IMG/VR virus record: IMGVR_UViG_3300020438_000103
Coordinates: 1-38,776 of that record
Origin: a virus
Reading direction: 5' to 3' (one strand)
Length of the DNA: 38,776 nt
Position numbers and translations under genes: made by a program. This document shows, one piece after another, positions 20,605 through 26,902 of the stretch. The notes beneath the pieces were generated by a model. The model saw only the letters and a program-made list of their open reading frames with translations, ran no database searches and was not told the DNA's origin. Position 1 is the stretch's first letter, and each line of letters opens with the position of its first letter.

Positions 20605-22410
20605 CTACTCTTCTTTATAAGCAACGAATTTACTCTTTGATACATCTACATCTAGATACATCTCACGTTTAACTTCAATATCCTTATTTGCTGGTTTTAC
20701 TCTCAATTCAATACGATTGTCAGAGAAAGTTCCTTTAAGGATAGTAAAGTCTGTCATTATTATCTCACCTTTAATATAATCAACAGTTCCTATTGAATCA
20801 TTCAATAGAATCTTTTCACCAGTGATGGAATCTAGTCTATATAGGACTAATTTACCACTTCTGTCCTCTAAGTAAGAAGTGACATTAGGATATTCAAAAA
20901 CTGTCATTCCTGTTGACGAAACTACAGGATTATTACAATCAATTAAGAAAGGATTACCATAACATACTTCATAATATGAAGATGAATTAATTTGTGCAAT
21001 AAAGTCCTTTCTCATAGTAACATCAGTATCATTTGAATTGATAGCACGATCTGTATTATCAATAACACCAATAAACTTACTATATCTGAACTTACCATTA
21101 AACTTCTCTGTACCAGAAGTCTTTAAGTATTCAGTTATTGCAGTTGCTACCTTTGATGCTACTTCAGTAGGTAACATCTTAGTCTTAGTTCCATTATAAT
21201 AGATGTTACTTGTCAATTCTAAGAAGAGAATAGATGGATCTACAAACTCAGGTCTAATAGAAGCAACTGTATACTTCTTAAGTTCGGATGTTAACTCATT
21301 CTTAGTAAATGCTGAAAGTGCAGCAGCCTCAGTGGGTTTCACTGATAAGAATACTTTACCGTATGCAGGTGGTACTTGATCTTCTCCACCAAACACAATA
21401 ATATCACTTACTGCTGGATATAGATTTCTAACAATTGCTTTATAGTCATTACCAGTAACTGCTCTGTTCTGAGAACCATAGTACTTAGGAGCATTGAACT
21501 TAATCTTATCAATAGTCTCAATAGGTGCTCCACCACTAGCATTTGAGACAGTTGTTAAACTGGTTACTGTATATGGAAGTGCTATATTAGCATTGTTCTC
21601 ATCTTGCATCACCCCATTAAAGGTAAATGTCTTTGCACCGTTTGTTGAATCACCATTTGTTACAATGTAACTGATTTCAACTACGTTACCATCTTCCAGT
21701 TTCTTACCTAATACTCCATCACCAAAGAACAGTTCATATCTTTCATCTTCCTTCTCACTGAGGAAAAATACTTTATCCACAGCACCTATATCAAGGATAT
21801 TATTTGCTGCTGTATAATCATCAAATATAGTTGAGTTAATTGCTTTATATACTCTTACCTTTACTGTAGTAGTATCAATACCAGCATTATCTAAGTAGAA
21901 CCTTTGATCCTTAATACTAGTATCAATGGTAGTAGCAGTTGATATATAAGAACCTTCATATATTGGAATAGCAGAGAAGGTAGCAACACTATTTGCAACT
22001 TCTACCTTATTATCATCTCTTAATACAAACCGATATAATGATCCATCGTAATTTGTAACAAATCCACTTCCTGCCTTAATAGTAACCGTTGATGGAGAAG
22101 TACCAGTGAATGTAAGTGCCATATCAACACTTGCTGTTGGTGCAGTGATTGACTTAGGAGTATACCCCAGTTGTTTTGCAAGTGATACCACATTATCCCG
22201 TAAGGTTGCGGAATCCAGATACATTTCATTCACTACCATGTTGGTATTGAACGCAGTGTAATAAGTATTGTATGCTAGTACGTCTAGTATATTACTTAAT
22301 GCGGAACCTTCAAAGTCATAGTCCGTAAAGTCAGACTGTGCTCTCATATAATCTTTGAGAGCGACCTTTATGTCTGTGAAGTCTAAATTGTTTAACTGGG
22401 TATATGGCAT
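20605..22410 (-). CDS. 6: Baseplate wedge protein gp6
   Basis: A 601-residue protein of the T4 gp6 / baseplate J-like family. T4 gp6 is 660 residues and forms the dimeric scaffold of the inner baseplate ring. The N-terminal signature DFEGSALSNILDVLAYNTYY and NTNMVVNEMYLDSATLRDNV is characteristic of gp6 in marine T4-like phages. A central FFGDGVLGKKLEDGNVVEIS stretch matches the GDG..G..L..G motif of baseplate J-type proteins. The start codon shares one base with the gp25 stop (TAATG), and its stop abuts the gp7-like ATG, so 25-6-7 are translationally coupled. Confidence 0.92.
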   Translation of the reverse strand: MPYTQLNNLDFTDIKVALKDYMRAQSDFTDYDFEGSALSNILDVLAYNTYYTAFNTNMVVNEMYLDSATLRDNVVSLAKQLGYTPKSITAPTASVDMALTFTGTSPSTVTIKAGSGFVTNYDGSLYRFVLRDDNKVEVANSVATFSAIPIYEGSYISTATTIDTSIKDQRFYLDNAGIDTTTVKVRVYKAINSTIFDDYTAANNILDIGAVDKVFFLSEKEDERYELFFGDGVLGKKLEDGNVVEISYIVTNGDSTNGAKTFTFNGVMQDENNANIALPYTVTSLTTVSNASGGAPIETIDKIKFNAPKYYGSQNRAVTGNDYKAIVRNLYPAVSDIIVFGGEDQVPPAYGKVFLSVKPTEAAALSAFTKNELTSELKKYTVASIRPEFVDPSILFLELTSNIYYNGTKTKMLPTEVASKVATAITEYLKTSGTEKFNGKFRYSKFIGVIDNTDRAINSNDTDVTMRKDFIAQINSSSYYEVCYGNPFLIDCNNPVVSSTGMTVFEYPNVTSYLEDRSGKLVLYRLDSITGEKILLNDSIGTVDYIKGEIIMTDFTILKGTFSDNRIELRVKPANKDIEVKREMYLDVDVSKSKFVAYKEE

Positions 22411-22802
22411 TATCTCGTCCTTGCAAGGAAGAAGTCTACGGTTACTGGTGGATTATCTGAACCTCTTATACTATAAGTTAATTCAACACTAAATCCATTA
22501 TCCTCATAACTAGGGAGAACCTCAATCTGTTGAACTGCAATTCTAGGTTCAAATCTAGTTAAACAGTATTTAATACTATTCTTAATCTGTACAGCAGTAC
22601 CAAAGTCTAGTGGTTCAAATAGGAAACTTCTTATATCTGATCCGTAATCGGGTTGCATGACACGTTCACCCTTATTAGTAAGCAATAGATTTACAATTGC
22701 TTGCTTAATAGCAGAAGCATCCCTACTAACAACTAAGTCATTAGTAACAGGATGCTTCTTAAAAGTAATATTAATGTCCTTAAAGGACAACGTGGCCGCC
22801 AT
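22410..22802 (-). CDS. 25: Baseplate wedge protein gp25
   Basis: A 130-residue protein of the gp25-like (lysozyme-like fold, W_rX12) family. It is the wedge component that connects gp6 to gp53 and the central hub, and is homologous to type VI secretion TssE. Typical features are KQAIVNLLLTNKGERVMQPD near residues 30-50, followed by YGSDIRSFLFEP, and IKNSIKYCLTRFEPRI near residues 73-88. The length agrees with T4 gp25 (132). As in other marine T4-like phages it directly precedes gene 6; in T4 itself the two are apart. Confidence 0.93.
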   Translation of the reverse strand: MAATLSFKDINITFKKHPVTNDLVVSRDASAIKQAIVNLLLTNKGERVMQPDYGSDIRSFLFEPLDFGTAVQIKNSIKYCLTRFEPRIAVQQIEVLPSYEDNGFSVELTYSIRGSDNPPVTVDFFLARTR

Positions 22803-22841
22803 TTACCGACAATATACGAAGTCAGTTATATTTAGCGACTT

Positions 22842-23141
22842 TTATCCTACCTTATAAAAGGTATACTTCAAAAATAACTCTTCTCCCTTCTTAATCTGTT
22901 TAATCGTCTTCATATAGTAGATTCTTCCCCATCCTTGGTCTTCGTACCATTTAACGCAATTGGGGTCTTCAGAGTGATTTACGAACCCTCCTAGAGGTGT
23001 TCTCATTATCTCTTCATCAACTACCACGTGGGATACGCCAAGATACATCATAGCATCAATATCTTCTTTCGCAAAAAGACCTTGACCTGCTATAGGACTT
23101 TCTCTTATATGTAATTCCTTTGGTAATGCTTGATATGTCAT
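22842..23141 (-). CDS. SET-domain protein (predicted protein-lysine methyltransferase)
   Basis: A 99-residue protein with a compact SET fold. Visible motifs are the N-terminal SPIAGQGLFAKEDI (SET motif I, G-x-G-LFA), the knot motif GGFVNHSEDPNC at residues 51-62 (consensus NHSC-x-PN) and GEELFLKYTF at 86-95 (GEEL-xx-Y). Together these form the SAM-binding pseudoknot and the catalytic tyrosine. At this length it lacks pre- and post-SET zinc regions, like small bacterial and viral SET enzymes. It sits inside the late baseplate operon between a GTG-start gene and gp25, so it is made late. The target (virion protein or host protein) is unknown. The family call is good; enzyme activity is inferred. 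Confidence 0.75.
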   Translation of the reverse strand: MTYQALPKELHIRESPIAGQGLFAKEDIDAMMYLGVSHVVVDEEIMRTPLGGFVNHSEDPNCVKWYEDQGWGRIYYMKTIKQIKKGEELFLKYTFYKVG

Positions 23142-23178
23142 TTCGGAGTCTTCGGCGTTCGGGGGTCGGAGACCTCCA

Positions 23179-23328
23179 CTAGAATTGCTTCGGATGAGTT
23201 ACCACGTCACCGTGTATTTCACCGATATCATCTATATGGGCATGATCTATGTCAACATGCAACTCTTTCTCAAAAGAATCTGCTATCCTCTCAAGGGCTG
23301 AGGCAATACGAGAGAGTTCGTCACTCAC
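23179..23328 (-). CDS. Small acidic protein, GTG start
   Basis: A 49-residue protein (MSDELSRIASALERIADSFE, then a His/Asp-rich tail ending VVTHPKQF). It starts at a GTG overlapping the stop of the preceding gene (GTGA), which implies translational coupling. The N-terminal half is an amphipathic helix with heptad-like spacing (L-xx-I-xxx-L-xx-I). Function unknown; it belongs to the late structural operon and may be a small virion or assembly factor. Confidence 0.7.
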   Translation of the reverse strand: MSDELSRIASALERIADSFEKELHVDIDHAHIDDIGEIHGDVVTHPKQF

Positions 23329-23459
23329 TTGCCCTGACCTCTGTATCTCTTTTTCGCTCCATTACGAGAAGTCGCAGCAAGCTTTGTATTCTTTGACTTA
23401 CCTTGTCTAGTCACCTTCGCTGGAGGTGTTATATGATCTGAGTTATTATATAATGCCAT
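23325..23459 (-). CDS. Small basic protein of the late operon
   Basis: A 44-residue, very basic protein beginning MALYNNSDHITPPAKVTRQG and rich in Lys, Arg, Ser and Asn. Short basic proteins of this type sit near gene 25 in marine T4-like phages (from memory). The ATG overlaps the stop of the PAAR-like gene by one base (TAATG), and its own stop overlaps the next GTG start. The position between the spike tip and gp25 suggests a small baseplate or DNA-contact role, which is only inferred. Confidence 0.7.
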   Translation of the reverse strand: MALYNNSDHITPPAKVTRQGKSKNTKLAATSRNGAKKRYRGQGK

Positions 23460-23866
23460 TATGTACGTGTACCTATGTGTATTGTAGGATATAAAGTTGG
23501 AGTTGTCAAGGGTCTTGGAGAAGGTGCTGCTCCCACACCAGTAATACCATCACCTATAACTGGTACTAACTTATCCTCAAAATAAACACCCCTTACTGCT
23601 GTGTTGACAATCCCAACAATAGGAGGTGTTCTAGGTAATGGTTGTGGAACAGGTGGAACCAAAGGATTGATAGGAACACCAGTAACATCGGTAGGTTTAC
23701 TAGTAATGTCTATATGCTTTAATTTTGCACCATTACTGTAAATAGTATTACATGTAGTATTACCACCTCCATGAGACTGTAATGGATATGCAGCAGTACC
23801 ATTAGTACTAGCAGTATCAACTGTAGTAGTATCTGCTATACATCCATTAATATCAGGTATCGCCAT
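23459..23866 (-). CDS. PAAR-like tail spike tip protein
   Basis: A 135-residue, Gly/Pro/Thr-rich protein resembling PAAR-repeat proteins, the sharp tip that caps the central spike in contractile tails (T4 gp5.4, type VI secretion PAAR). Visible features are GVYFEDKLVPVIGDGITG near residues 92-109, in the style of the PAAR V-x-x-x-G-x-P-V-x-x-x-GD segment, and a final TLYPTIHIGTRT. A proline-rich linker (INPLVPPVPQPLPRTPP) lies at about 66-82. T4 5.4 directly precedes gene 6; here four genes lie between them. No complete zinc-binding His/Cys set is obvious, so the call is moderate. Confidence 0.6.
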   Translation of the reverse strand: MAIPDINGCIADTTTVDTASTNGTAAYPLQSHGGGNTTCNTIYSNGAKLKHIDITSKPTDVTGVPINPLVPPVPQPLPRTPPIVGIVNTAVRGVYFEDKLVPVIGDGITGVGAAPSPRPLTTPTLYPTIHIGTRT

Positions 23867-24065
23867 GCTTTAACTCCTCTACTGTTTTATGTAGATAGTC
23901 AAGTGTTTCCGATATCGTCTCGTATGTCGTTGACTGTGGTGGACGGTACATCAACTGTGGTCGTTCTAGCAGTGATATCCTCTTCTCCAACTGAGTCAAC
24001 CTCTCGGACAACTGTTGGAGTAACTCGTTGGACTTCTGCATTGTCAAGTGGTTGTCTACTGTCAT
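23853..24065 (-). CDS. Small coiled-coil protein
   Basis: A 70-residue protein with a clear coiled coil (SNELLQQLSERLTQLEKRIS, then LLERPQ) at residues 12-37 and a second helix near the C-terminus. The ATG at 24065 has a strong Shine-Dalgarno sequence (AGGAG, 7 nt spacing). The last 14 nt overlap the PAAR-like start. It is nested for 167 nt inside the frame of the preceding 92-residue gene. Of the two overlapping frames this one has the better ribosome site and more protein-like composition. It may be an oligomeric tail accessory or chaperone; the function is not known. Confidence 0.75.
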   Translation of the reverse strand: MTVDNHLTMQKSNELLQQLSERLTQLEKRISLLERPQLMYRPPQSTTYETISETLDYLHKTVEELKHGDT

Positions 24066-24177
24066 TGTCTACTCCTGAAAATCGTTTCGCAGCAGCAAAC
24101 TCAAAGTTATCACAAAACTGGTCAAAGTTATCTAAGACCTCATTGTAAAAGTTTTTATCTACTGGTTCTTCTCTCAT
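23899..24177 (-). CDS. Acidic protein with out-of-frame overlapping C-terminal half
   Basis: A 92-residue frame. The N-terminal 37 residues (MREEPVDKNFYNEVLDNFDQ, then FCDNFEFAAAKRFSGVD) look like a real folded segment. From residue 38 the frame runs across the 70-residue coiled-coil gene in another phase and becomes hydrophilic and repetitive (TVVREVDSVGEEDITARTTT). The ATG overlaps the preceding stop (ATGA). Either the true protein is about 40 residues and has lost its stop codon, or both frames are used. Function unknown. Confidence 0.6.
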   Translation of the reverse strand: MREEPVDKNFYNEVLDNFDQFCDNFEFAAAKRFSGVDNDSRQPLDNAEVQRVTPTVVREVDSVGEEDITARTTTVDVPSTTVNDIRDDIGNT

Positions 24178-24452
24178 TTTTTCTGATGTTGTTGTAATTC
24201 TGGATAGTTTGCTATAGGATCATTAGGATCGTATCCTGTTGCTGCTTCTTCCATATCTAATATTTTCTTTTCTATTGATATAACTCTTACACACAGTTCT
24301 TCAATTAGATCAGCAAACTTATTCAACTGATGTGTATGGGTGGCAATTGCATATGCAGGATCTCCCATCATTTCAGTGTGTGCTGCTTCTCCCTCTGAAA
24401 CTTGTGGCATGTTTGTGGGGGGCGTATTTGTTAGTTCGGGTTTTTCAGTCAT
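24174..24452 (-). CDS. First gene of the late structural operon, small helical protein
   Basis: A 92-residue acidic protein with a low-complexity N-terminus (PELTNTPPTNMPQ) and a central amphipathic helix (HQLNKFADLIEELCVRVISI, then EKKILDMEEAA) at about residues 41-73 suited to a coiled coil. It is the first gene downstream of the TATAAATA promoter at 24510 and overlaps the next gene by ATGA. Function unknown; structural or assembly role inferred from the operon. Confidence 0.75.
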   Translation of the reverse strand: MTEKPELTNTPPTNMPQVSEGEAAHTEMMGDPAYAIATHTHQLNKFADLIEELCVRVISIEKKILDMEEAATGYDPNDPIANYPELQQHQKK

Positions 24453-24509
24453 TTTTTACCAGGGAAAATTTTTCTCAATTCTAGCACAGAACTTTTGAAT
24501 TTGCAAATT

Positions 24510-24518
24510 TATTTATAG
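24510..24518 (-). promoter_or_regulatory. T4-type late promoter of the structural operon
   Basis: The minus strand reads CCTATAAATAAATTTG, an exact T4 late promoter core (TATAAATA, preceded by C) with AT-rich sequence downstream. It lies 58 nt upstream of the first gene of the late operon and downstream of the terminator-like hairpin at 24575. It is the best candidate for driving 24452 down to the left edge. Confidence 0.85.
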
Positions 24519-24574
24519 GTCGTTGGGATACTTTTGTAGGTTAGACGTTTTCGTTTTTGCTCGGCACACCCCCG

Positions 24575-24592
24575 AAACCCCAAAGGGGTTTA
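24575..24592. terminator. Hairpin between T5orf172-like gene and late operon
   Basis: AAACCCC and GGGGTTT form a 7-bp stem with a 3-nt loop, 18 nt after the T5orf172-like stop. The T-tail on the minus strand is only TTT followed by CGGGGG, so it would be a weak intrinsic terminator, or a stable 3' end. It separates the early-type gene from the late promoter. Confidence 0.55.
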
Positions 24593-24609
24593 AATAACTG
24601 CCTAGTGTG

Positions 24610-25305
24610 CTAGACTGTGAGTGAGCAGCAACCTTCGGGTGCTAATCCTGTGAGTGTTCGGTAAGTCCATGCAAAATTCAATGCTCTTGCTGCGTGAGTT
24701 CTGCCGATACGTCCTGCGGTTTGGATAATTGGCAGACCGTCACGGTTGAATTGAAATCTGTATGCCTCATTTTTAGGTGTGCTGCCTGTCCACTCTAGAG
24801 AATCAGCATAAGGGGCAAGTCCTCTGAATGGGTATCTTGCCTTTGCTGCTTCATAGTATTTTGCCAACTGACTTAGTGTGATGATGAACCACTCCTTGCC
24901 GCCAGTCTTATTAGTGAAATACTCACGGTAACGCTCAGGCACTTTGCGATTCCATGCCCCATGCTTGCCAACATAATCCAATGTTGAATACCCATCATTT
25001 CTCAACCTACGGTGTAGGTATGATTCAACCGTGCCGCACTTGTTGACTGGAAGCAGATGATGGAAATATAAATCACCTGAGTTAGAGGTGGCATGTTTTT
25101 CCATGACCTTACGCATTGACTGTTCGCCATCATGTGCTAGACCAATCTTGACAGCAACGTATTTTGATTCGTCAGAGGTAATGAAGTTATCACGGCATGA
25201 CATGAAATAAATGCAACCAATGCCATTGTGATTTTCATTTCCAGGTTGTGGTGCGTCATCCTTAGCAGTTGATCCAAAGTCGTGAAGAGAGTTTTGTAGA
25301 TCCAT
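24610..25305 (-). CDS. T5orf172 / GIY-YIG-like domain protein
   Basis: A 231-residue protein read from the ATG at 25305. The longer frame from 25359 would start inside the upstream terminator hairpin, so I reject that start. Motifs fit the T5orf172/MUG113 branch of the GIY-YIG superfamily: CIYFM at 31-35, VKIG at 52-55, a conserved Glu near 94 in GTVESYLHRRL, and GGKEWF at 135-140. Family members are predicted nucleases or DNA-binding proteins, often in phages. The rest (residues 150-231) is unassigned. It stands alone between a terminator and the late operon. Whether it cuts DNA is not shown; the canonical catalytic Arg and Glu cannot be assigned with certainty by eye. Confidence 0.7.
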   Translation of the reverse strand: MDLQNSLHDFGSTAKDDAPQPGNENHNGIGCIYFMSCRDNFITSDESKYVAVKIGLAHDGEQSMRKVMEKHATSNSGDLYFHHLLPVNKCGTVESYLHRRLRNDGYSTLDYVGKHGAWNRKVPERYREYFTNKTGGKEWFIITLSQLAKYYEAAKARYPFRGLAPYADSLEWTGSTPKNEAYRFQFNRDGLPIIQTAGRIGRTHAARALNFAWTYRTLTGLAPEGCCSLTV

Positions 25306-25333
25306 GATAAAAAATGTTTGTGAACTGAACAAA

Positions 25334-25361
25334 GAAAAAAGTGACCTAGTGGCGGTCACTT
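25334..25361 (-). terminator. Intrinsic terminator enclosing a stop codon
   Basis: A 6-bp stem GTGACC/GGTCAC with a 7-nt loop is followed by TTTTTT on the minus strand. The TAG stop of the 56-residue gene lies within the hairpin, across the loop-stem boundary. Confidence 0.8.
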
Positions 25362-25516
25362 ATATTCCAACTGCCTCCAGTTGGTGTTTTGAGTTCTTCC
25401 CAATCTCGTTGTTGCATTGCTGCGAATGCTGCAAGAACTGCTGGATCTTTCATTGCTGAAGCGTTAGCAAGAACACGTCCGCCGAAATAGGAATTGAGTT
25501 CGTTTGTTTTGTTCAT
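25346..25516 (-). CDS. Small protein of 56 residues, predicted leaderless
   Basis: Starts MNKTNELNSYFGGRVLANAS and ends SWNISDRH, with an Ala-rich helix (DPAVLAAFAAMQQRDWEELK) in the middle. The ATG begins exactly 7 nt after the last base of the TATAAT box at 25523-25528, so it should coincide with the transcription start. No Shine-Dalgarno sequence could exist. The gene is monocistronic, bounded by a terminator on each side. Function unknown. The combination of dedicated promoter and terminator supports a real gene despite its size. Confidence 0.7.
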   Translation of the reverse strand: MNKTNELNSYFGGRVLANASAMKDPAVLAAFAAMQQRDWEELKTPTGGSWNISDRH

Positions 25517-25522
25517 GCTTTA

Positions 25523-25576
25523 ATTATACACACAAAAATGCCCCTAATGGGGCAAGTGTGTTCAGTTCGTGGATTG
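25523..25576 (-). promoter_or_regulatory. Palindrome + -10 promoter for the 56-residue gene
   Basis: -10 TATAAT at 25523-25528; near-palindromic upstream element CAATCCACGAACTG at 25563-25576; 34 bp between them. No -35 hexamer at the expected place. The terminator of the preceding operon lies inside the spacer, and the TGA of that operon lies in the upstream element. Confidence 0.7.
25534..25554 (-). terminator. Intrinsic terminator
   Basis: Stem TGCCCC/GGGGCA with ATTA loop, followed by TTTTT on the minus strand. It ends the three-gene unit 26136-25562 and sits between the upstream element and -10 box of the next promoter. Confidence 0.85.
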
Positions 25577-25705
25577 GCACAGGTCGGGGTCAACCTTGCA
25601 TAGTGCTTCCATTCTTTGTTGTTGCATTTGGTCAACGCTTTTTATGGCGTTAGTGCCGATATGCACCCCGACCCCAATGACTAAAGCAATAAGAAAAAAT
25701 CTCAT
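25562..25705 (-). CDS. Small secreted or membrane-anchored protein
   Basis: A 47-residue protein (MRFFLIALVIGVGVHIGTNA, then a hydrophilic tail with two cysteines). The N-terminal 17 residues are a hydrophobic segment preceded by Arg, like a signal anchor or lipoprotein-free signal peptide. Its ATG overlaps the previous stop (ATGA). The tail (SVDQMQQQRMEALCKVDPDL) is helical. Likely an inner-membrane or periplasmic phage factor; function unknown. Confidence 0.7.
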   Translation of the reverse strand: MRFFLIALVIGVGVHIGTNAIKSVDQMQQQRMEALCKVDPDLCQSTN

Positions 25706-25830
25706 GCTAGTTCACACCTTATGCCAGCACCTTTATAAAATGCCAACATGTCCAACGCTTTGGATTTTGAGGAGAATGTAATGACTCTCCCATTGCGTTG
25801 GTCGGTTGCTGTCCAGTAGCGAATGCTCAT
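25702..25830 (-). CDS. Small protein of 42 residues
   Basis: MSIRYWTATDQRNGRVITFS, then SKSKALDMLAFYKGAGIRCELA. It reads like a small single-domain beta-alpha fold (two strands and one helix). The ATG follows the TAA of the previous gene directly (TAAATG) and its TGA overlaps the next ATG, so it is the middle gene of a coupled trio. Function unknown. Confidence 0.7.
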   Translation of the reverse strand: MSIRYWTATDQRNGRVITFSSKSKALDMLAFYKGAGIRCELA

Positions 25831-26136
25831 TTAAATAAATGCGTTGTGGGTTTGTACTTGTGAGATCAGAACGGAGTCTTGCCTGAATTGTTTTTTGTAT
25901 GCCGCAGCGATACAGTTTAAACTCAGCATGTGCTCGTCAACCTCAGAGTCAGCACACTCAAGATAAAAAATCTTGGTGTTCTCTAACTCACCTTTCCAGA
26001 GACCTTCGCCATCTATGAAAGTGCCATACTCAAAATGTGGCATGATCTCACGCTTAATGAATGAGTCCATCATGTGATCGGTGACAGTCCCGTTATCTGG
26101 GATGTTCCTGCCCATGATTAATTCAAGTCGTTGCAT
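25831..26136 (-). CDS. Hypothetical protein, first gene of a trio
   Basis: A 101-residue protein read from the ATG at 26136. The frame is open upstream to 26190, but those codons span the -10 box and T-tract of the promoter, so the hydrophobic leader seen there is an artefact. The sequence contains GRNIPDNGTVTDHMMDSFIK, an acidic middle (GTFIDGEGLWKGELENTKIF) and a C-terminal helical part. I do not recognise the family. Transcribed from the palindrome-type promoter at 26160-26213 with a leader of about 17 nt and no clear Shine-Dalgarno sequence. Confidence 0.75.
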   Translation of the reverse strand: MQRLELIMGRNIPDNGTVTDHMMDSFIKREIMPHFEYGTFIDGEGLWKGELENTKIFYLECADSEVDEHMLSLNCIAAAYKKQFRQDSVLISQVQTHNAFI

Positions 26137-26159
26137 AAGATTTGCTTGAGTACATATAC

Positions 26160-26213
26160 AGTATAGCAAGGCAGCGAGGAAAAAAAGCATGGGGTGGGAC
26201 AGTTTGTGAATTG
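26160..26213 (-). promoter_or_regulatory. Palindrome + -10 promoter for 26136-25562 trio
   Basis: -10 TATACT at 26160-26165, upstream element CAATTCACAAACTG at 26200-26213, spacing 34 bp. No -35 hexamer. A T7 tract lies in the spacer and may be the tail of a weak terminator for the genes upstream. Confidence 0.7.
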
Positions 26214-26277
26214 GTTGTGGTCTTACAGTTCTTTAGCAGTTGCGAGGGATGCCCAAAGAGTACACGCCACTGGTCAA

Positions 26278-26457
26278 CTATGAGAATAGGGGTCGCATGT
26301 AATCTTTAAATTCTTCTCTCATAGCGGTTGCGAGTATGCGTAATTGCTTCTCGTCTGAATTGTTACCATCTGCCACGAGTTCATCATAACACGCTTGAAA
26401 AATTCCAAGATCCGTGATATCATACTCGTGCAGTTGAACGTGATTGAAAAATGACAT
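26278..26457 (-). CDS. Small protein of 59 residues
   Basis: MSFFNHVQLHEYDITDLGIF, then QACYDELVADGNNSDEKQLR, then ILATAMREEFKDYMRPLFS. It looks like a compact all-helical domain with an acidic middle. It begins 3 nt after the stop of the TTG-start gene and is the last gene of the unit 26810-26278. Function unknown. Confidence 0.7.
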   Translation of the reverse strand: MSFFNHVQLHEYDITDLGIFQACYDELVADGNNSDEKQLRILATAMREEFKDYMRPLFS

Positions 26458-26460
26458 AAG

Positions 26461-26619
26461 TTAAACGTAATCAAAAGGACTGGGTTCGCTCACCTTTTCC
26501 CATAGTGTGTCAAAAGCGTCATCCTCCTCTAAGTGAGGTGGCACACCTAGGTCGTGAACGAATAAAAAAAGATTGACCAAAGCAGTTTCCTCTGCCTCGG
26601 TCAATGAAAGATTTCTCAA
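26461..26619 (-). CDS. Small protein of 52 residues with TTG start
   Basis: No ATG is available. A TTG overlapping the stop of the previous gene (TTGA) has a strong GAGGAGG ribosome site 5 nt upstream and opens a frame (M)RNLSLTEAEETALVNLFLF, ending SEPSPFDYV. Both neighbours are tightly spaced, so the gap is best explained by this gene. Acidic, with one predicted amphipathic helix. Function unknown. Confidence 0.65.
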   Translation of the reverse strand: MRNLSLTEAEETALVNLFLFVHDLGVPPHLEEDDAFDTLWEKVSEPSPFDYV

Positions 26620-26810
26620 ATTGCCTCCTCTATTGCCTGATCTAAAGCGACTGAATAGAGTGCAACTTCGTCATGTGTTGTGAGGTCAATGAAAAATCTC
26701 TTTGCAAGATCTTCAAAGATGTCCTCTGCTCTTGCTTCAACAAAATCAAGATTGTAAGACATAAAATCCTCTAATGGTTTGGGTGTGGAGAGATTCGGGT
26801 TAAAGAGCAT
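26616..26810 (-). CDS. Small acidic protein, first of a trio
   Basis: 64 residues from the ATG at 26810 (ribosome site GAGGAAA, short spacing), or 48 from the ATG at 26762 (AGAGGA, 4 nt spacing). Both are plausible, and the second begins the better conserved-looking part, MSYNLDFVEARAEDIFEDLA. Rich in Asp and Glu with two helices. It follows the promoter at 26849-26902 with a leader of about 32 nt. Function unknown. Confidence 0.7.
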   Translation of the reverse strand: MLFNPNLSTPKPLEDFMSYNLDFVEARAEDIFEDLAKRFFIDLTTHDEVALYSVALDQAIEEAI

Positions 26811-26848
26811 TTTCCTCTGGGGTCGCTCACTCTTGCCTCCACTCTTTA

Positions 26849-26902
26849 ATAATACATGAAAAAACCCCCTAGTGGGGGTTGAGTGTACCAGTTTCTAGAC
26901 TG
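26849..26902 (-). promoter_or_regulatory. Palindrome + -10 promoter for 26810-26278 trio
   Basis: -10 TATTAT at 26849-26854, upstream element CAGTCTAGAAACTG at 26889-26902, spacing 34 bp. The TAG stop of the preceding gene lies in the middle of the upstream element, and that gene's terminator fills the spacer. Confidence 0.75.
26859..26880 (-). terminator. Intrinsic terminator
   Basis: 7-bp stem AACCCCC/GGGGGTT with a 4-nt loop, followed by TTTTTT on the minus strand, directly after the basic-protein gene. Confidence 0.9.

Noticed and set aside
22827-22834. TAAATATA between SET gene and gp25
   Set aside because: It differs from the T4 late core TATAAATA at several positions; too weak to call a late promoter.
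24590-24612. CAGTCTAG sequence at the end of the T5orf172-like gene
   Set aside because: It resembles the palindrome at 26889 only in its left arm, and no -10 box follows at the right distance.
25312-25325. Half copy of the promoter palindrome (CAGTTCACAAACAT) before the T5orf172-like gene
   Set aside because: No -10 box at 33-35 or 55 bp downstream, and the right arm is missing.
25306-25359. Longer N-terminus of the T5orf172-like protein
   Set aside because: The start would lie within the terminator hairpin of the previous gene; the ATG at 25305 begins the conserved-looking part.
26137-26190. Hydrophobic leader of the 101-residue protein
   Set aside because: The codons span the T-tract and the -10 box, upstream of the predicted transcription start, so this signal-peptide-like stretch is probably not translated.
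26214-26277. Short frame (GVYSLGIPRNC) after the 59-residue gene
   Set aside because: Only TTG or GTG starts, about a dozen codons, and no independent support.
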